Notes under the pieces: generated by a model
Seen by the model: the letters and a program-made list of their open reading frames with translations, nothing else
Database searches by the model: none
Told to the model about the DNA's origin: nothing
NCBI GenBank assembly: GCA_001602955.1
Contig: LVAC01000008.1
Span: 1-64,000 of the forward strand
DNA: 64,000 nucleotides
Origin: Sulfurospirillum sp001602955
GTDB lineage: Bacteria; Campylobacterota; Campylobacteria; Campylobacterales; Sulfurospirillaceae
Reading direction: 5' to 3'
Program-made: the position numbers and the translations under genes
In this document: piece by piece, positions 9,189 to 16,874 of the stretch
Numbering within the stretch: the first letter of the stretch is position 1
Layout of the letters: every line of letters starts with the position of its first letter

Positions 9189-10644
9189 AATCCTCTTTCT
9201 CACCCTTGTTCAGCTAGGAGCTATCTTTAGTTTTGGGATTTACCAGATTCAGTCTCTTTACGTGACGCAAAAAGCGGCGTTTGAGCAAAAAAACCTGATC
9301 CAATCGGAGATGATCCAAAAGCGTTTTGAAGAAAAACTAGATCAGCTTCAAAAAACGGCGCAAATTCTCATCAACTCGCAAGAGGTCATCACAGGCATCA
9401 TCAGTAACGACACCGACATGCTCTACAACTGGAGCAAACTCTTCCTCTCATCTTCGGCACATAAAATCCATTTCATCGATCTGGATGGAACGATCATCAG
9501 CCGAGGCGAGTCCGAATTTCGGTTTGGTGACGATGCTTCCAAACGTTTTTACGTACAACAGGCACTTAAGAACGACACTTTTTTAGGCATCGACACCGTT
9601 GACGACAAAGAGTGTCTCATCTTTGCCAAACGTATTAGACAATACGGCGAAAGGCCCATCGGTCTGATCAGCGTCGCGCTCATCATCGATGATGATTTGC
9701 TCTCTTCCTTGGTACAAGGCACGACGATGAACATCGCCTACCACTCCGAAAACCAAACGCTCTCCGCCATCAAACATGAAACGCTAAGCAATACATCGTC
9801 CTTACATGTCATGCTTCAAGCAAGCAGTGTCAAAGAGGCAAGTTTTACCATCGGGCTGGCATCGGACGCGGAGCTTCATGCTCTCAAAGAGGCGCGCACC
9901 AATTTTTTCGTAAGTATTGGGATTGCGTTGATTTTATTTGTGTTTGCCCTGCATTTTACCCTGCTGAGACACTTAAGGGAGTACCGATCGCTCTCCCAAG
10001 TATTGATCGATTTTTACGAAGACCGCTTGGACATCAAAGCAGTCGGTACGACGATCAAACAGACTGCCAAAGAGCGCACGACGCCTGAAGTGAAAAAAAT
10101 CGCCGAAGCACTTTTCAATATGAGCCAAAAAGTCGCCGAAACACAAGATGCGCTGGAACATCTAAGTTCTATCGACCAGCTTACTTCTCTTTGGAACCGA
10201 CGTAAACTGGAAGAGTTTTTAGATCAAAAGCTTAAAGAGAGCGAGCGAGGAAGCTTTTTTTCTGTACTGATGATCGATATAGACCGTTTTAAAACCATCA
10301 ACGATACGTGCGGGCATGAGATCGGCGATCATGTTTTAGAAGTGACGGCGCAACTGATGCGCCAAAGCGTTCGTGCCAGCGATATATTAGGGCGTTGGGG
10401 CGGTGAAGAGTTTTTGCTGATATTGCCGCAAACCGATGCCCAAGGGGCTTGCGTGATCGCCGAACAAATGCGTACCAACGTCAAACACCATACGTTTGAT
10501 CATTATGCCAACACCGTCACGATGAGCTTGGGTGTTGCGACGTACCACTCGGGCGACACACCCAATGCGATCTTAAAACGTGCCGATACCGCGCTATACC
10601 GCGCTAAAAATAACGGAAGGGATAGGGTTGAACATGAAGATTAA
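9172..10644 (+). CDS. Membrane diguanylate cyclase with periplasmic sensor domain
   Basis: A 490-residue protein. Transmembrane segments at about 5-25 and 243-264 enclose a periplasmic Cache-like sensor. A linker helix follows, then a C-terminal GGDEF domain starting near 330 with DSLTSLWNRR-type opening (SIDQLTSLWNRRK), active-site motif GGEEF at about 409 and RASD five residues upstream, which is the RxxD inhibitory I-site. It is therefore expected to be active and feedback-inhibited by c-di-GMP. It overlaps PhnD-like genes on both sides (17 and 11 bases), so all three should be made together, with the binding proteins probably acting on the periplasmic domain. Confidence 0.88.
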   Translation: MKLYSKILFLTLVQLGAIFSFGIYQIQSLYVTQKAAFEQKNLIQSEMIQKRFEEKLDQLQKTAQILINSQEVITGIISNDTDMLYNWSKLFLSSSAHKIHFIDLDGTIISRGESEFRFGDDASKRFYVQQALKNDTFLGIDTVDDKECLIFAKRIRQYGERPIGLISVALIIDDDLLSSLVQGTTMNIAYHSENQTLSAIKHETLSNTSSLHVMLQASSVKEASFTIGLASDAELHALKEARTNFFVSIGIALILFVFALHFTLLRHLREYRSLSQVLIDFYEDRLDIKAVGTTIKQTAKERTTPEVKKIAEALFNMSQKVAETQDALEHLSSIDQLTSLWNRRKLEEFLDQKLKESERGSFFSVLMIDIDRFKTINDTCGHEIGDHVLEVTAQLMRQSVRASDILGRWGGEEFLLILPQTDAQGACVIAEQMRTNVKHHTFDHYANTVTMSLGVATYHSGDTPNAILKRADTALYRAKNNGRDRVEHED

Positions 10645-11452
10645 AAAACTCCTCGGCATCGTGCTATTGTGCTGTACCTGTTTGTGCGCTAAAGACCAAC
10701 TTATCTTAGGCGTTAACCCTTACAAAACGACGCCTGAACTTCAAGCCATTCATGCCGAACTGATCGCGTACCTTGAAAAAGCACTCGATAAAGAGATCGT
10801 TTTGGTCGTTTCCAAAGATTATAATCAGCTGATTACGCTCATTGAGCAAGGCAATGTGGACATCGCGTCTATTTCACCGAAACTGTTTGCGATGTTACGC
10901 CAAAAAGAGATCAAAGCCGATTATCTAGCAACCATTCAGTTTGCAGATACGCAAATGCCTAAACGAAGCACCTACCGTAGTTTAATCCTGACACAACAAG
11001 AGAGCACCATCAAAGAGATCGCCGATCTTAAGGGAAAAAGTTTTGGATTTACCGATGTGGACTCCACCTCGGGCTATCTTTACCCGCGTTTTACGATGCG
11101 CCAAAACGGTGTTGATCCGAGCAAAGAGTTAGGCAAAATCTACATGTTGAAAAAACACTCCAAGATCATCGATGCACTCTTAGAAAAATCGATTGATGCG
11201 GGAGCGGTGTATGATGGCATTTACCGTGCATTGCCCAAGGAGACACAACGTAAGATTCGCATTTTAAGCACATCCGAAGAGATCCCCTACGATGCGATGA
11301 TCGCTTCGGAGCATCTAGACCCAGCCCTTATAGCGAAGATCAAAGCACTTCTTTTAGCGTTTCACACCTCTTCTTCCAACACGCAAAGCGGTATCGCGGG
11401 GTTTGAAGAAAAGCCGCTGTTTTTGTACGACCGTTTACTGCATTTGGAGTAA
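10634..11452 (+). CDS. Second PhnD-like periplasmic binding protein of the cyclase operon
   Basis: The start is set at ATG 10634, which begins a clear export signal (MKIKKLLGIVLLCCTCLCAK); a longer frame upstream only reads through the cyclase end. The mature protein is a paralogue of the first PhnD-like gene: DVDSTSGYLYP matches DKDSTSGYAYP, and LKKHSKIIDALLEKSIDAGA matches LKKHDKVVEALINHSIDVGA. The Cys-rich end of the signal may be a lipobox, which would tether it to the inner membrane near the cyclase. The gene overlaps the cyclase by 11 bases. Two different binding proteins for one cyclase suggest two ligands or a competing pair. Confidence 0.83.
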   Translation: MKIKKLLGIVLLCCTCLCAKDQLILGVNPYKTTPELQAIHAELIAYLEKALDKEIVLVVSKDYNQLITLIEQGNVDIASISPKLFAMLRQKEIKADYLATIQFADTQMPKRSTYRSLILTQQESTIKEIADLKGKSFGFTDVDSTSGYLYPRFTMRQNGVDPSKELGKIYMLKKHSKIIDALLEKSIDAGAVYDGIYRALPKETQRKIRILSTSEEIPYDAMIASEHLDPALIAKIKALLLAFHTSSSNTQSGIAGFEEKPLFLYDRLLHLE

Positions 11453-11469
11453 AACGCTTTTACATGTAA

Positions 11470-11667
11470 TTAGAGGATGATCTCTTTCACCCGCCCTACT
11501 TCGCCGCTTTCAAGCCGCACTTTGATGCCATGCGGATGGTTGGCAGAGTTGGTGAGGATGTCTTTGACCACGCCTTCGGTTAACTTGCCGCTTCGTTGAT
11601 CTTCTTTGAGCACGATCTGTACGCGCACGCCTTTTTTGATGTTACTTCGTTGTTGCCCTTCATTCAT
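11470..11667 (-). CDS. ywbE: YwbE family protein
   Basis: A 65-residue protein matching the YwbE family (DUF2196) along its whole length: NEGQQRSNIKKG at the start, VLKEDQRSGKLTEG, and the signature ILTNSANHPHGIKVRLESG. It is a small basic beta-rich domain, widespread in bacteria, with no proven function. Here it stands alone. A perfect TTACATGTAA decamer lies immediately after its stop (11460-11469) and another just upstream of its start (11678-11687), so the gene is bracketed by the dispersed motif. Confidence 0.9.
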   Translation of the reverse strand: MNEGQQRSNIKKGVRVQIVLKEDQRSGKLTEGVVKDILTNSANHPHGIKVRLESGEVGRVKEIIL

Positions 11668-11690
11668 CGTTTATCCTTTACATGTAAGCA

Positions 11691-11804
11691 ATAGATGTTT
11701 TGCATAACCCTATTTCGAGACGGTTGTTCACGATGGGTACCCCAAAGCTAAAGCTTTGACCCATCGGAACAAAGTCTCTCTTGCGGATTATGCAAAACAT
11801 CTAT
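11691..11804. repeat. 114-bp imperfect palindromic element at the recQ 3' end
   Basis: The ends are 17-bp perfect inverted repeats (ATAGATGTTTTGCATAA at 11691-11707 and its complement at 11788-11804). Inside, CGATGGGT...ACCCATCG and CAAAGCT...AGCTTTG also pair, and GAGAC-TTGTTC segments match between the arms, so almost the whole element folds into one long hairpin. Its right end contains the last bases of recQ including the TAG stop. It may be a MITE-like or REP-like element, or a strong terminator between recQ and ywbE. Confidence 0.6.
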
Positions 11805-13594
11805 GAAATCAACGTCGCACAACGCTCTAAAAAAGCCTCGCCGTAACGCTCAAACTTCACTTCGCCCACACCGCTGATCTGGAGCATCGCTTCTTTATCC
11901 AAAGGCAATTTCTCCGCCATCTCTTTAAGCGTTTTATCGCTGAAAATGACATACGGCGGCAGACTGTTCTCTTTGGCGATCTCCAAACGTAACGCGCGCA
12001 ACTGCTCAAACACAGAAGCCTCAAACGCACCGCTAAGTGTTTTTTCTACTTTTTTGGACGCCCTCTTTTTCTCTTCCAAACGTTTGGCGTGAATACTTAC
12101 ATGTAAACGCTCTTTGAGGATTTTAGCACCGTATTCGCTGAGGCTCACCACACGGTATTCGCCCACATTGAGGGCTTCCAGCTCCAACAACCGCTCGGCG
12201 ATGCTCAACCATTGCGCCCTGCTTCGCTCTTTGCCGATACCAAAAACCGACAAATCCTGATGCGCGTTTTGTACAATTTTTTCACTGGCGGAACCCTGTA
12301 AAACATCGACCACGTACGCAAGCCCAAAACGCTGACCCGTGCGGTACACCGCCGATAAAAACTTGAGCACTTCTTGCGAGATGTCCACGCTTTGGCGTTC
12401 TCCCTCGACACAGTTATCGCACCGCGTTTGACATGTAAGAATCGCATCGTCAAAATAACGCGCGATCTGCTGATGGCGACACACTTGCGAGGTCGCAAAT
12501 TTGGCGATGGCGTCTAGCTTTTCGTACGCTACTTTTTGGTACTCTGAAGCGGGTTGTTCGCCGATGCGACGCTTGTGCTCCACGATGTCGGACGCCGAGA
12601 AGAGAAGCAGGGTCGAAGAAGCAAGCCCGTCACGTCCCGCACGCCCGATCTCTTGGTAGTAATTTTCGATGGTTTTTGGCAAAGACATGTGCGCCACAAA
12701 GCGGATATTGCTCTTATCGATCCCCATGCCAAACGCCACGGTTGCCACGACCACGTCGATCGCATCGTTTAGAAACGCTTGATAGGTCGCCTTTTTTTCT
12801 TCGCTTGAAAGTCCCGCATGGTACGGCTTGGCAGAAATACCACGGGTGTTTAAAAACGAAGCGAGACTTTCGGTCTCTTTGCGGCTTAGCGTATAGACGA
12901 TGCCGCTTTCATGCGCAAATGCTTTTAAAAAATCAAGCAGTTGCTCTCGCCCGTTGCCATTTCGATAAATTGCGCTGATGTGCAGATTGTCCCGCTCGAC
13001 TTTGGCGCGAACGATCAAAGGATTTGATAGTCCCAACTGATGCACGATGTCCTGCTCGACAAGCTTCGTCGCCGTCGCGGTAAATGCGGCAATGGGCGTG
13101 TTTGGAAAGTAGTGTTTCAGACGAAAGAGCTGCCTATAATCTTCTCTAAACTCATGCCCCCACTCACTCACGCAGTGCGCTTCGTCGATGACAAAAAAGT
13201 TGATGGAAAGCGTTTGCAAAAAGTGCAAAAATGACTCGCCTTTTAAGCGCTCAGGTGCCACATACAAGAGTTTCAGCTCACCTTTGCGACACGCGTGCAT
13301 GCTTTCATGGATTTCATCGGCTGATTGCATCGACGAGATCATCGCCGCTTTAATGCCAAAGGCGGAGAGTGCGGTGATTTGGTCGTGCATCAAGGCTAAA
13401 AGCGGCGAAACCACCACACTAAGACCGTCCATCACCAAAGAGGGAAGCTGATAACAGAGCGATTTGCCGGCACCCGTGGGAACGATCATCATCACATCAT
13501 GCCCCGCTAAGATCGCATCGACCGTCGCTTCTTGGTTGGTGCGAAAACTACGGTGTCCAAAGACGCTTTGAAGTATTCGGTATTTTTTCTCCAC
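11801..13594 (-). CDS. recQ: ATP-dependent DNA helicase RecQ
   Basis: A 597-residue RecQ helicase. The Walker A motif is TGAGKSLCYQLP (residues about 40-51), motif II is DEAH within VIDEAHCVSEWGHEFR, motif VI is QEIGRAGRDG. The RQC zinc site uses Cys residues in SQVCRHQQ...CQTRCDNC, followed by a winged helix and a C-terminal HRDC domain (SLPPYVIFSDKTLKEMAEKLP). It unwinds forks and recombination intermediates. The start is GTG at 13594, directly after the TAG of the thioesterase gene, so the two are probably co-translated. The stop codon lies inside a long palindromic element. Confidence 0.93.
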   Translation of the reverse strand: MEKKYRILQSVFGHRSFRTNQEATVDAILAGHDVMMIVPTGAGKSLCYQLPSLVMDGLSVVVSPLLALMHDQITALSAFGIKAAMISSMQSADEIHESMHACRKGELKLLYVAPERLKGESFLHFLQTLSINFFVIDEAHCVSEWGHEFREDYRQLFRLKHYFPNTPIAAFTATATKLVEQDIVHQLGLSNPLIVRAKVERDNLHISAIYRNGNGREQLLDFLKAFAHESGIVYTLSRKETESLASFLNTRGISAKPYHAGLSSEEKKATYQAFLNDAIDVVVATVAFGMGIDKSNIRFVAHMSLPKTIENYYQEIGRAGRDGLASSTLLLFSASDIVEHKRRIGEQPASEYQKVAYEKLDAIAKFATSQVCRHQQIARYFDDAILTCQTRCDNCVEGERQSVDISQEVLKFLSAVYRTGQRFGLAYVVDVLQGSASEKIVQNAHQDLSVFGIGKERSRAQWLSIAERLLELEALNVGEYRVVSLSEYGAKILKERLHVSIHAKRLEEKKRASKKVEKTLSGAFEASVFEQLRALRLEIAKENSLPPYVIFSDKTLKEMAEKLPLDKEAMLQISGVGEVKFERYGEAFLERCATLIS

Positions 13595-14098
13595 CTAAAC
13601 GTCTATCTCGTCTCGTTCTTTTCCGTCGCTTTCAAACCATTCATCTTCGATAAAATCGTTTTCAACGATCTGATTGACGTCGCGTTTCATATAACGCCCC
13701 GTTGCACTGACCGCAACTTCACCGTCCGGTAAGATCAACTCTCCCGTACCTTCAAAAATGCGCCCTTTATCAAGCGTAATGCGCCCGACGACTTTGAGTT
13801 CGACATCCAAAGGAACGGGTTTTTTGTATTTGACGTTTAATTCGATCGTCATACCGAATTTATCTTGTCCGTAGTGCGCCATAATCGCCCGACCGATCGT
13901 CTCGTCCAAAATGGTCGCCGAGATGCCGCCGTGTAAAATGCCGGGGTAGCTTTGAAGGTAGGTATGCGGCGTAAAATACGCCACAACCTCTTTGTTTTCC
14001 AATTCGTAAAACTTGGTTTTCAATCCAAAAGGGTTTTCAATTCCACAGACCAAACAGTTTTTTGAGATGTGCTGTTGGTTCGTTACTTTAAACTTCAT
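13595..14098 (-). CDS. PaaI-type hot-dog fold thioesterase
   Basis: A 167-residue protein with the hot-dog signature PGILHGGISATILDETIGRA (about 53-72), matching PaaI/YigI acyl-CoA thioesterases, where HGG and the following Glu/Asp shape the active site. The N-terminal CLVCG pair and the acidic C-terminal tail (DFIEDEWFESDGKERDE) are extra features seen in some family members. It overlaps the upstream unknown gene by 4 bases and touches recQ. The substrate is unknown; CoA thioester hydrolysis is inferred from the family. Confidence 0.82.
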   Translation of the reverse strand: MKFKVTNQQHISKNCLVCGIENPFGLKTKFYELENKEVVAYFTPHTYLQSYPGILHGGISATILDETIGRAIMAHYGQDKFGMTIELNVKYKKPVPLDVELKVVGRITLDKGRIFEGTGELILPDGEVAVSATGRYMKRDVNQIVENDFIEDEWFESDGKERDEIDV

Positions 14099-14568
14099 TT
14101 CCCCGCTCCATGCACCTTTTCAAGTTCTTTGCGCACTTTGGAGTAGAGTTTTAGATCAACGATTTTATAACTTTTGAGCAAGCCATCGAGCAATGCGGCG
14201 TCGAGTTCGTTTTGATCGTCTTTGTTCTCAGGAACGATCTTGTCTTTCACGCCACAGTTGTTGCAAAAATCGTAAAGATAGGTCAGATCAATCTGATAAT
14301 CCAAACGGTGCGTCAACTCATTTTTAAGCTTTCGCGTCTCGTTCATGATGACAAACTCTTGCTCGCTAATCGTCTTTAATGCTCTTAGTTCCTCTAGCAG
14401 TTTAAACTGTGTCATACTGCGAGACGTTCCAGGAATGAGCACTTCTGCAACAAACTCATAGTACGCTTCGACTGCCAAGACCATCACATAGAGGTTTTTC
14501 CCAAGGGGATTTTCTTCTTGCTCGATAAATTCTTTAAAATAGTGCAATTTTTGCATTTCAACCGTCAT
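14095..14568 (-). CDS. Conserved-looking protein of unknown function, all-alpha
   Basis: This 157-residue protein is not recognised. It appears mostly helical, has no signal peptide or membrane segment, and carries ETRKLKNELTHRLDYQ near residues 82-97, which loosely recalls HEPN-type helices but does not fit the usual R-x4-6-H spacing. A CNNC pair occurs near 115. It overlaps both neighbours by 4 bases, between a DEAD-box helicase and a thioesterase, so expression is coupled to the helicase. No function is proposed. Confidence 0.7.
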   Translation of the reverse strand: MTVEMQKLHYFKEFIEQEENPLGKNLYVMVLAVEAYYEFVAEVLIPGTSRSMTQFKLLEELRALKTISEQEFVIMNETRKLKNELTHRLDYQIDLTYLYDFCNNCGVKDKIVPENKDDQNELDAALLDGLLKSYKIVDLKLYSKVRKELEKVHGAGK

Positions 14569-15863
14569 CTCTTACTTCCTTTATCCTTGCCTTGCGCTTG
14601 CTTTTTCGTTTTGGTTTTGTGGTACGCTTCACGTTTTTTCTGAATGGAGACGGAGCGTTTATTGGCTTTTTCATACTCTATTTTTGCCTTAACCGTCCCT
14701 TTTTTCGCCTCTTTTTCCAACTGTTTTTTGGTTTCAAAACCGGCATACGATTCGACGTTAATGGCGTATTTTAAAATCTTTTCGATCTCTTTGAGCTTTT
14801 GCTTTTCTTCTTGGGAAACCAAAGAGATAGCACATCCCTCTTTTCCGGCACGTCCCGTACGTCCCGCGCGATGCACGTAATCTTCCGCGTCGCCGGGCAA
14901 TTCGTAGTTAATAACATGCTCCAAATCTTCAATATCGAGTCCGCGGGAAGCAATATCGGTGGCGACTAAAACGCGAATGGCATTTTCTTTAAACGCCTTA
15001 ATCGCTTGCGAACGCTTTGCATGAGCTTTATCGCCGTGAAGCACCAAGGTTTTCAAACCGCTCTCTTCCAAATAGCGTCCGACTTCGTCCGCACTTTGTT
15101 TCGTTTTGGTAAAAACTAAGACTTGTTGCCAGTTTTTTGAGCCGATCATATACGAAAGCAGTTCGCTTTTTCGCTCTTGATCGACCAAATAGACGGTCTG
15201 CTCGACTTTTTTGGCAAAATTGCCTTGATTGTTGATAGCGATTTTTTGAGGTTTTTTCAAACTGATCTCGCTCAAACGTTTCAGCGATTTGGTCATACCG
15301 ACCGAAAATAAAAGCGTTTGACGTTTTTTGCTTATCAACGATAAAAGCAGTTCGACCTCATCCCAAAAGCCCATATCCAAAATGCGATCGGCTTCATCAA
15401 AAATAAGCACTTCCACGCGCGCAAGATCGATATTGCCGAGCTTGACATGTTCGAGCAATCGTCCCGGTGTCGCGATTAAAATATCCGTACCTTTTTCCAA
15501 TTTTTTCGTTTGAGGCGTAAACTTGACGCCGCCGTACACCGTACAAATCTGCAACGACGTGTATTTACCGTACGCTTGAATGTTTTGTCCGACTTGCGAC
15601 GCCAATTCGCGTGTCGGAACTAAAATCAACGAACGCGTACTCTTCGGAAGCGTCGCTTTTTGGCTTTTTTTCGTAAGAATTTCTAAAAGAGGCAGGGCAT
15701 ACGCCGCCGTTTTTCCCGTACCCGTTTGGGCGGTTACCATAACGTCTTTTCCATCAAGAACGATTGGAATAGCTTTTTCTTGAACGGGGGTCGGTTTAAG
15801 ATAGCCTAATTCGTCGATCGCTTTTTGAATCACGGAAAGTAAACCGAGTTTTTCAAAGACCAT
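14565..15863 (-). CDS. DEAD-box RNA helicase, RhlE-like, with altered motif III
   Basis: A 432-residue DEAD-box protein. It has the Q motif (PTPVQEKAIP), motif I AQTGTGKT, Ia PTREL, II DEAD (FDEADRILDMGF), IV and V (ATDIASRGLDIE), VI HRAGRTGRAG, and a basic C-terminal tail rich in Lys. Motif III, normally SAT, reads SVG here (LLFSVGMTKSLKRL, about residue 187). SAT couples ATP hydrolysis to unwinding in this family, so the change may alter activity. RNA remodelling in ribosome assembly or decay is the likely role. Confidence 0.9.
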   Translation of the reverse strand: MVFEKLGLLSVIQKAIDELGYLKPTPVQEKAIPIVLDGKDVMVTAQTGTGKTAAYALPLLEILTKKSQKATLPKSTRSLILVPTRELASQVGQNIQAYGKYTSLQICTVYGGVKFTPQTKKLEKGTDILIATPGRLLEHVKLGNIDLARVEVLIFDEADRILDMGFWDEVELLLSLISKKRQTLLFSVGMTKSLKRLSEISLKKPQKIAINNQGNFAKKVEQTVYLVDQERKSELLSYMIGSKNWQQVLVFTKTKQSADEVGRYLEESGLKTLVLHGDKAHAKRSQAIKAFKENAIRVLVATDIASRGLDIEDLEHVINYELPGDAEDYVHRAGRTGRAGKEGCAISLVSQEEKQKLKEIEKILKYAINVESYAGFETKKQLEKEAKKGTVKAKIEYEKANKRSVSIQKKREAYHKTKTKKQAQGKDKGSKR

Positions 15864-16043
15864 CTATTTCCTTTGTATAATTAAGATAATCTTTAATTGT
15901 ACCTAAGTTTTATTGAAAGTTACTTTTACGTTTTGATCGTACCTAAGAGCTATCATTAGTTGGATTTTTTTACTAATTGTTAAGACTTTCTTTATTGTTC
16001 CTTATGTATGATATATGTCGAGATTTTAGAAAAAGGTGAATCC

Positions 16044-16874
16044 ATGCGATGGATTTATTGCATCGGTTTGATGGTGATAGGCTCTTTTTCTTTGGAAGCA
16101 AGAGCGCTTATTTTTGCCTCTTTGCCCTATAAAAACAACACTGCTATCGTAGAAGATTTTGCCCCGATGTTTCGCTATCTCGAACGCGACCTCAATCGAT
16201 CCGTAGAGTTTCGGTTTGAACCCTCTTACCAAAAATTGATTGCGGATTTTATCGACGATAAGATCGATATAGCGTATATGGGACCTTTGCCTACGCTTGC
16301 TTTGATGAAACAAGATGCTTCCGCCCTCCCCGTCGTAACGTTTAACGACGCTAAGGGCAAAAACGGCTATCGTTGCGTTTTAGTCAAATTTACGCCTGAC
16401 ATGTTAGAACTTGAACACCCCCAAACGCTTAAAGTTGCCCTCACCGAGCCGCTTTCAACCTGCGGCTATTTTTCAACCGCCCCGTTGGTGCAAACATACG
16501 CGAAAGCACCGCTTTCGACGATGCACTATCGCTATGTTCATAAGCACGACGAAGTCGCTCTTGCCGTGCTTCGCGGCGAGTTTCATTTGGGCGGAATGAA
16601 AGAAAGCATCGCCGAGTCGTACCGATCGCTCGGATTGGAGATCATTGCTTATTCGCCTATCGTTCCGAGCTTTGCGCTGATTTTAAATACCAAAACGCTC
16701 TCGTCCGAACAGATCGAAGCGATTCGCACGCGCCTTTTAAATGCTCCCGCCCAAGAGTATGCTTCGTGGGGAAAAGAGATCTCTTGGGGTGTTCAAGCCG
16801 TGCACCCCGATACGTACCGTCATATGCAATTGTTTTTCGACGTGGAAAGCATCCCTCAAGAAGGGAATTTTTGA
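16044..16874 (+). CDS. PhnD-like periplasmic binding protein paired with a PAS-GGDEF cyclase
   Basis: The start is ATG 16044, preceded by AAAGGTGA and opening a signal peptide (MRWIYCIGLMVIGSFSLEA); the frame continues 12 codons upstream without support. The 276-residue product has the PhnD fold: FAPMFRYLERDLNR, YMGPLPTLALM, and a divergent ligand loop EPLSTCGYFSTAP in place of DSTSGY. It is a third, more distant paralogue of the two PhnD-like proteins at 8-11 kb. It ends in an ATGA overlap with the next gene, a membrane diguanylate cyclase, and again there are no transporter genes nearby. Confidence 0.83.
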   Translation: MRWIYCIGLMVIGSFSLEARALIFASLPYKNNTAIVEDFAPMFRYLERDLNRSVEFRFEPSYQKLIADFIDDKIDIAYMGPLPTLALMKQDASALPVVTFNDAKGKNGYRCVLVKFTPDMLELEHPQTLKVALTEPLSTCGYFSTAPLVQTYAKAPLSTMHYRYVHKHDEVALAVLRGEFHLGGMKESIAESYRSLGLEIIAYSPIVPSFALILNTKTLSSEQIEAIRTRLLNAPAQEYASWGKEISWGVQAVHPDTYRHMQLFFDVESIPQEGNF

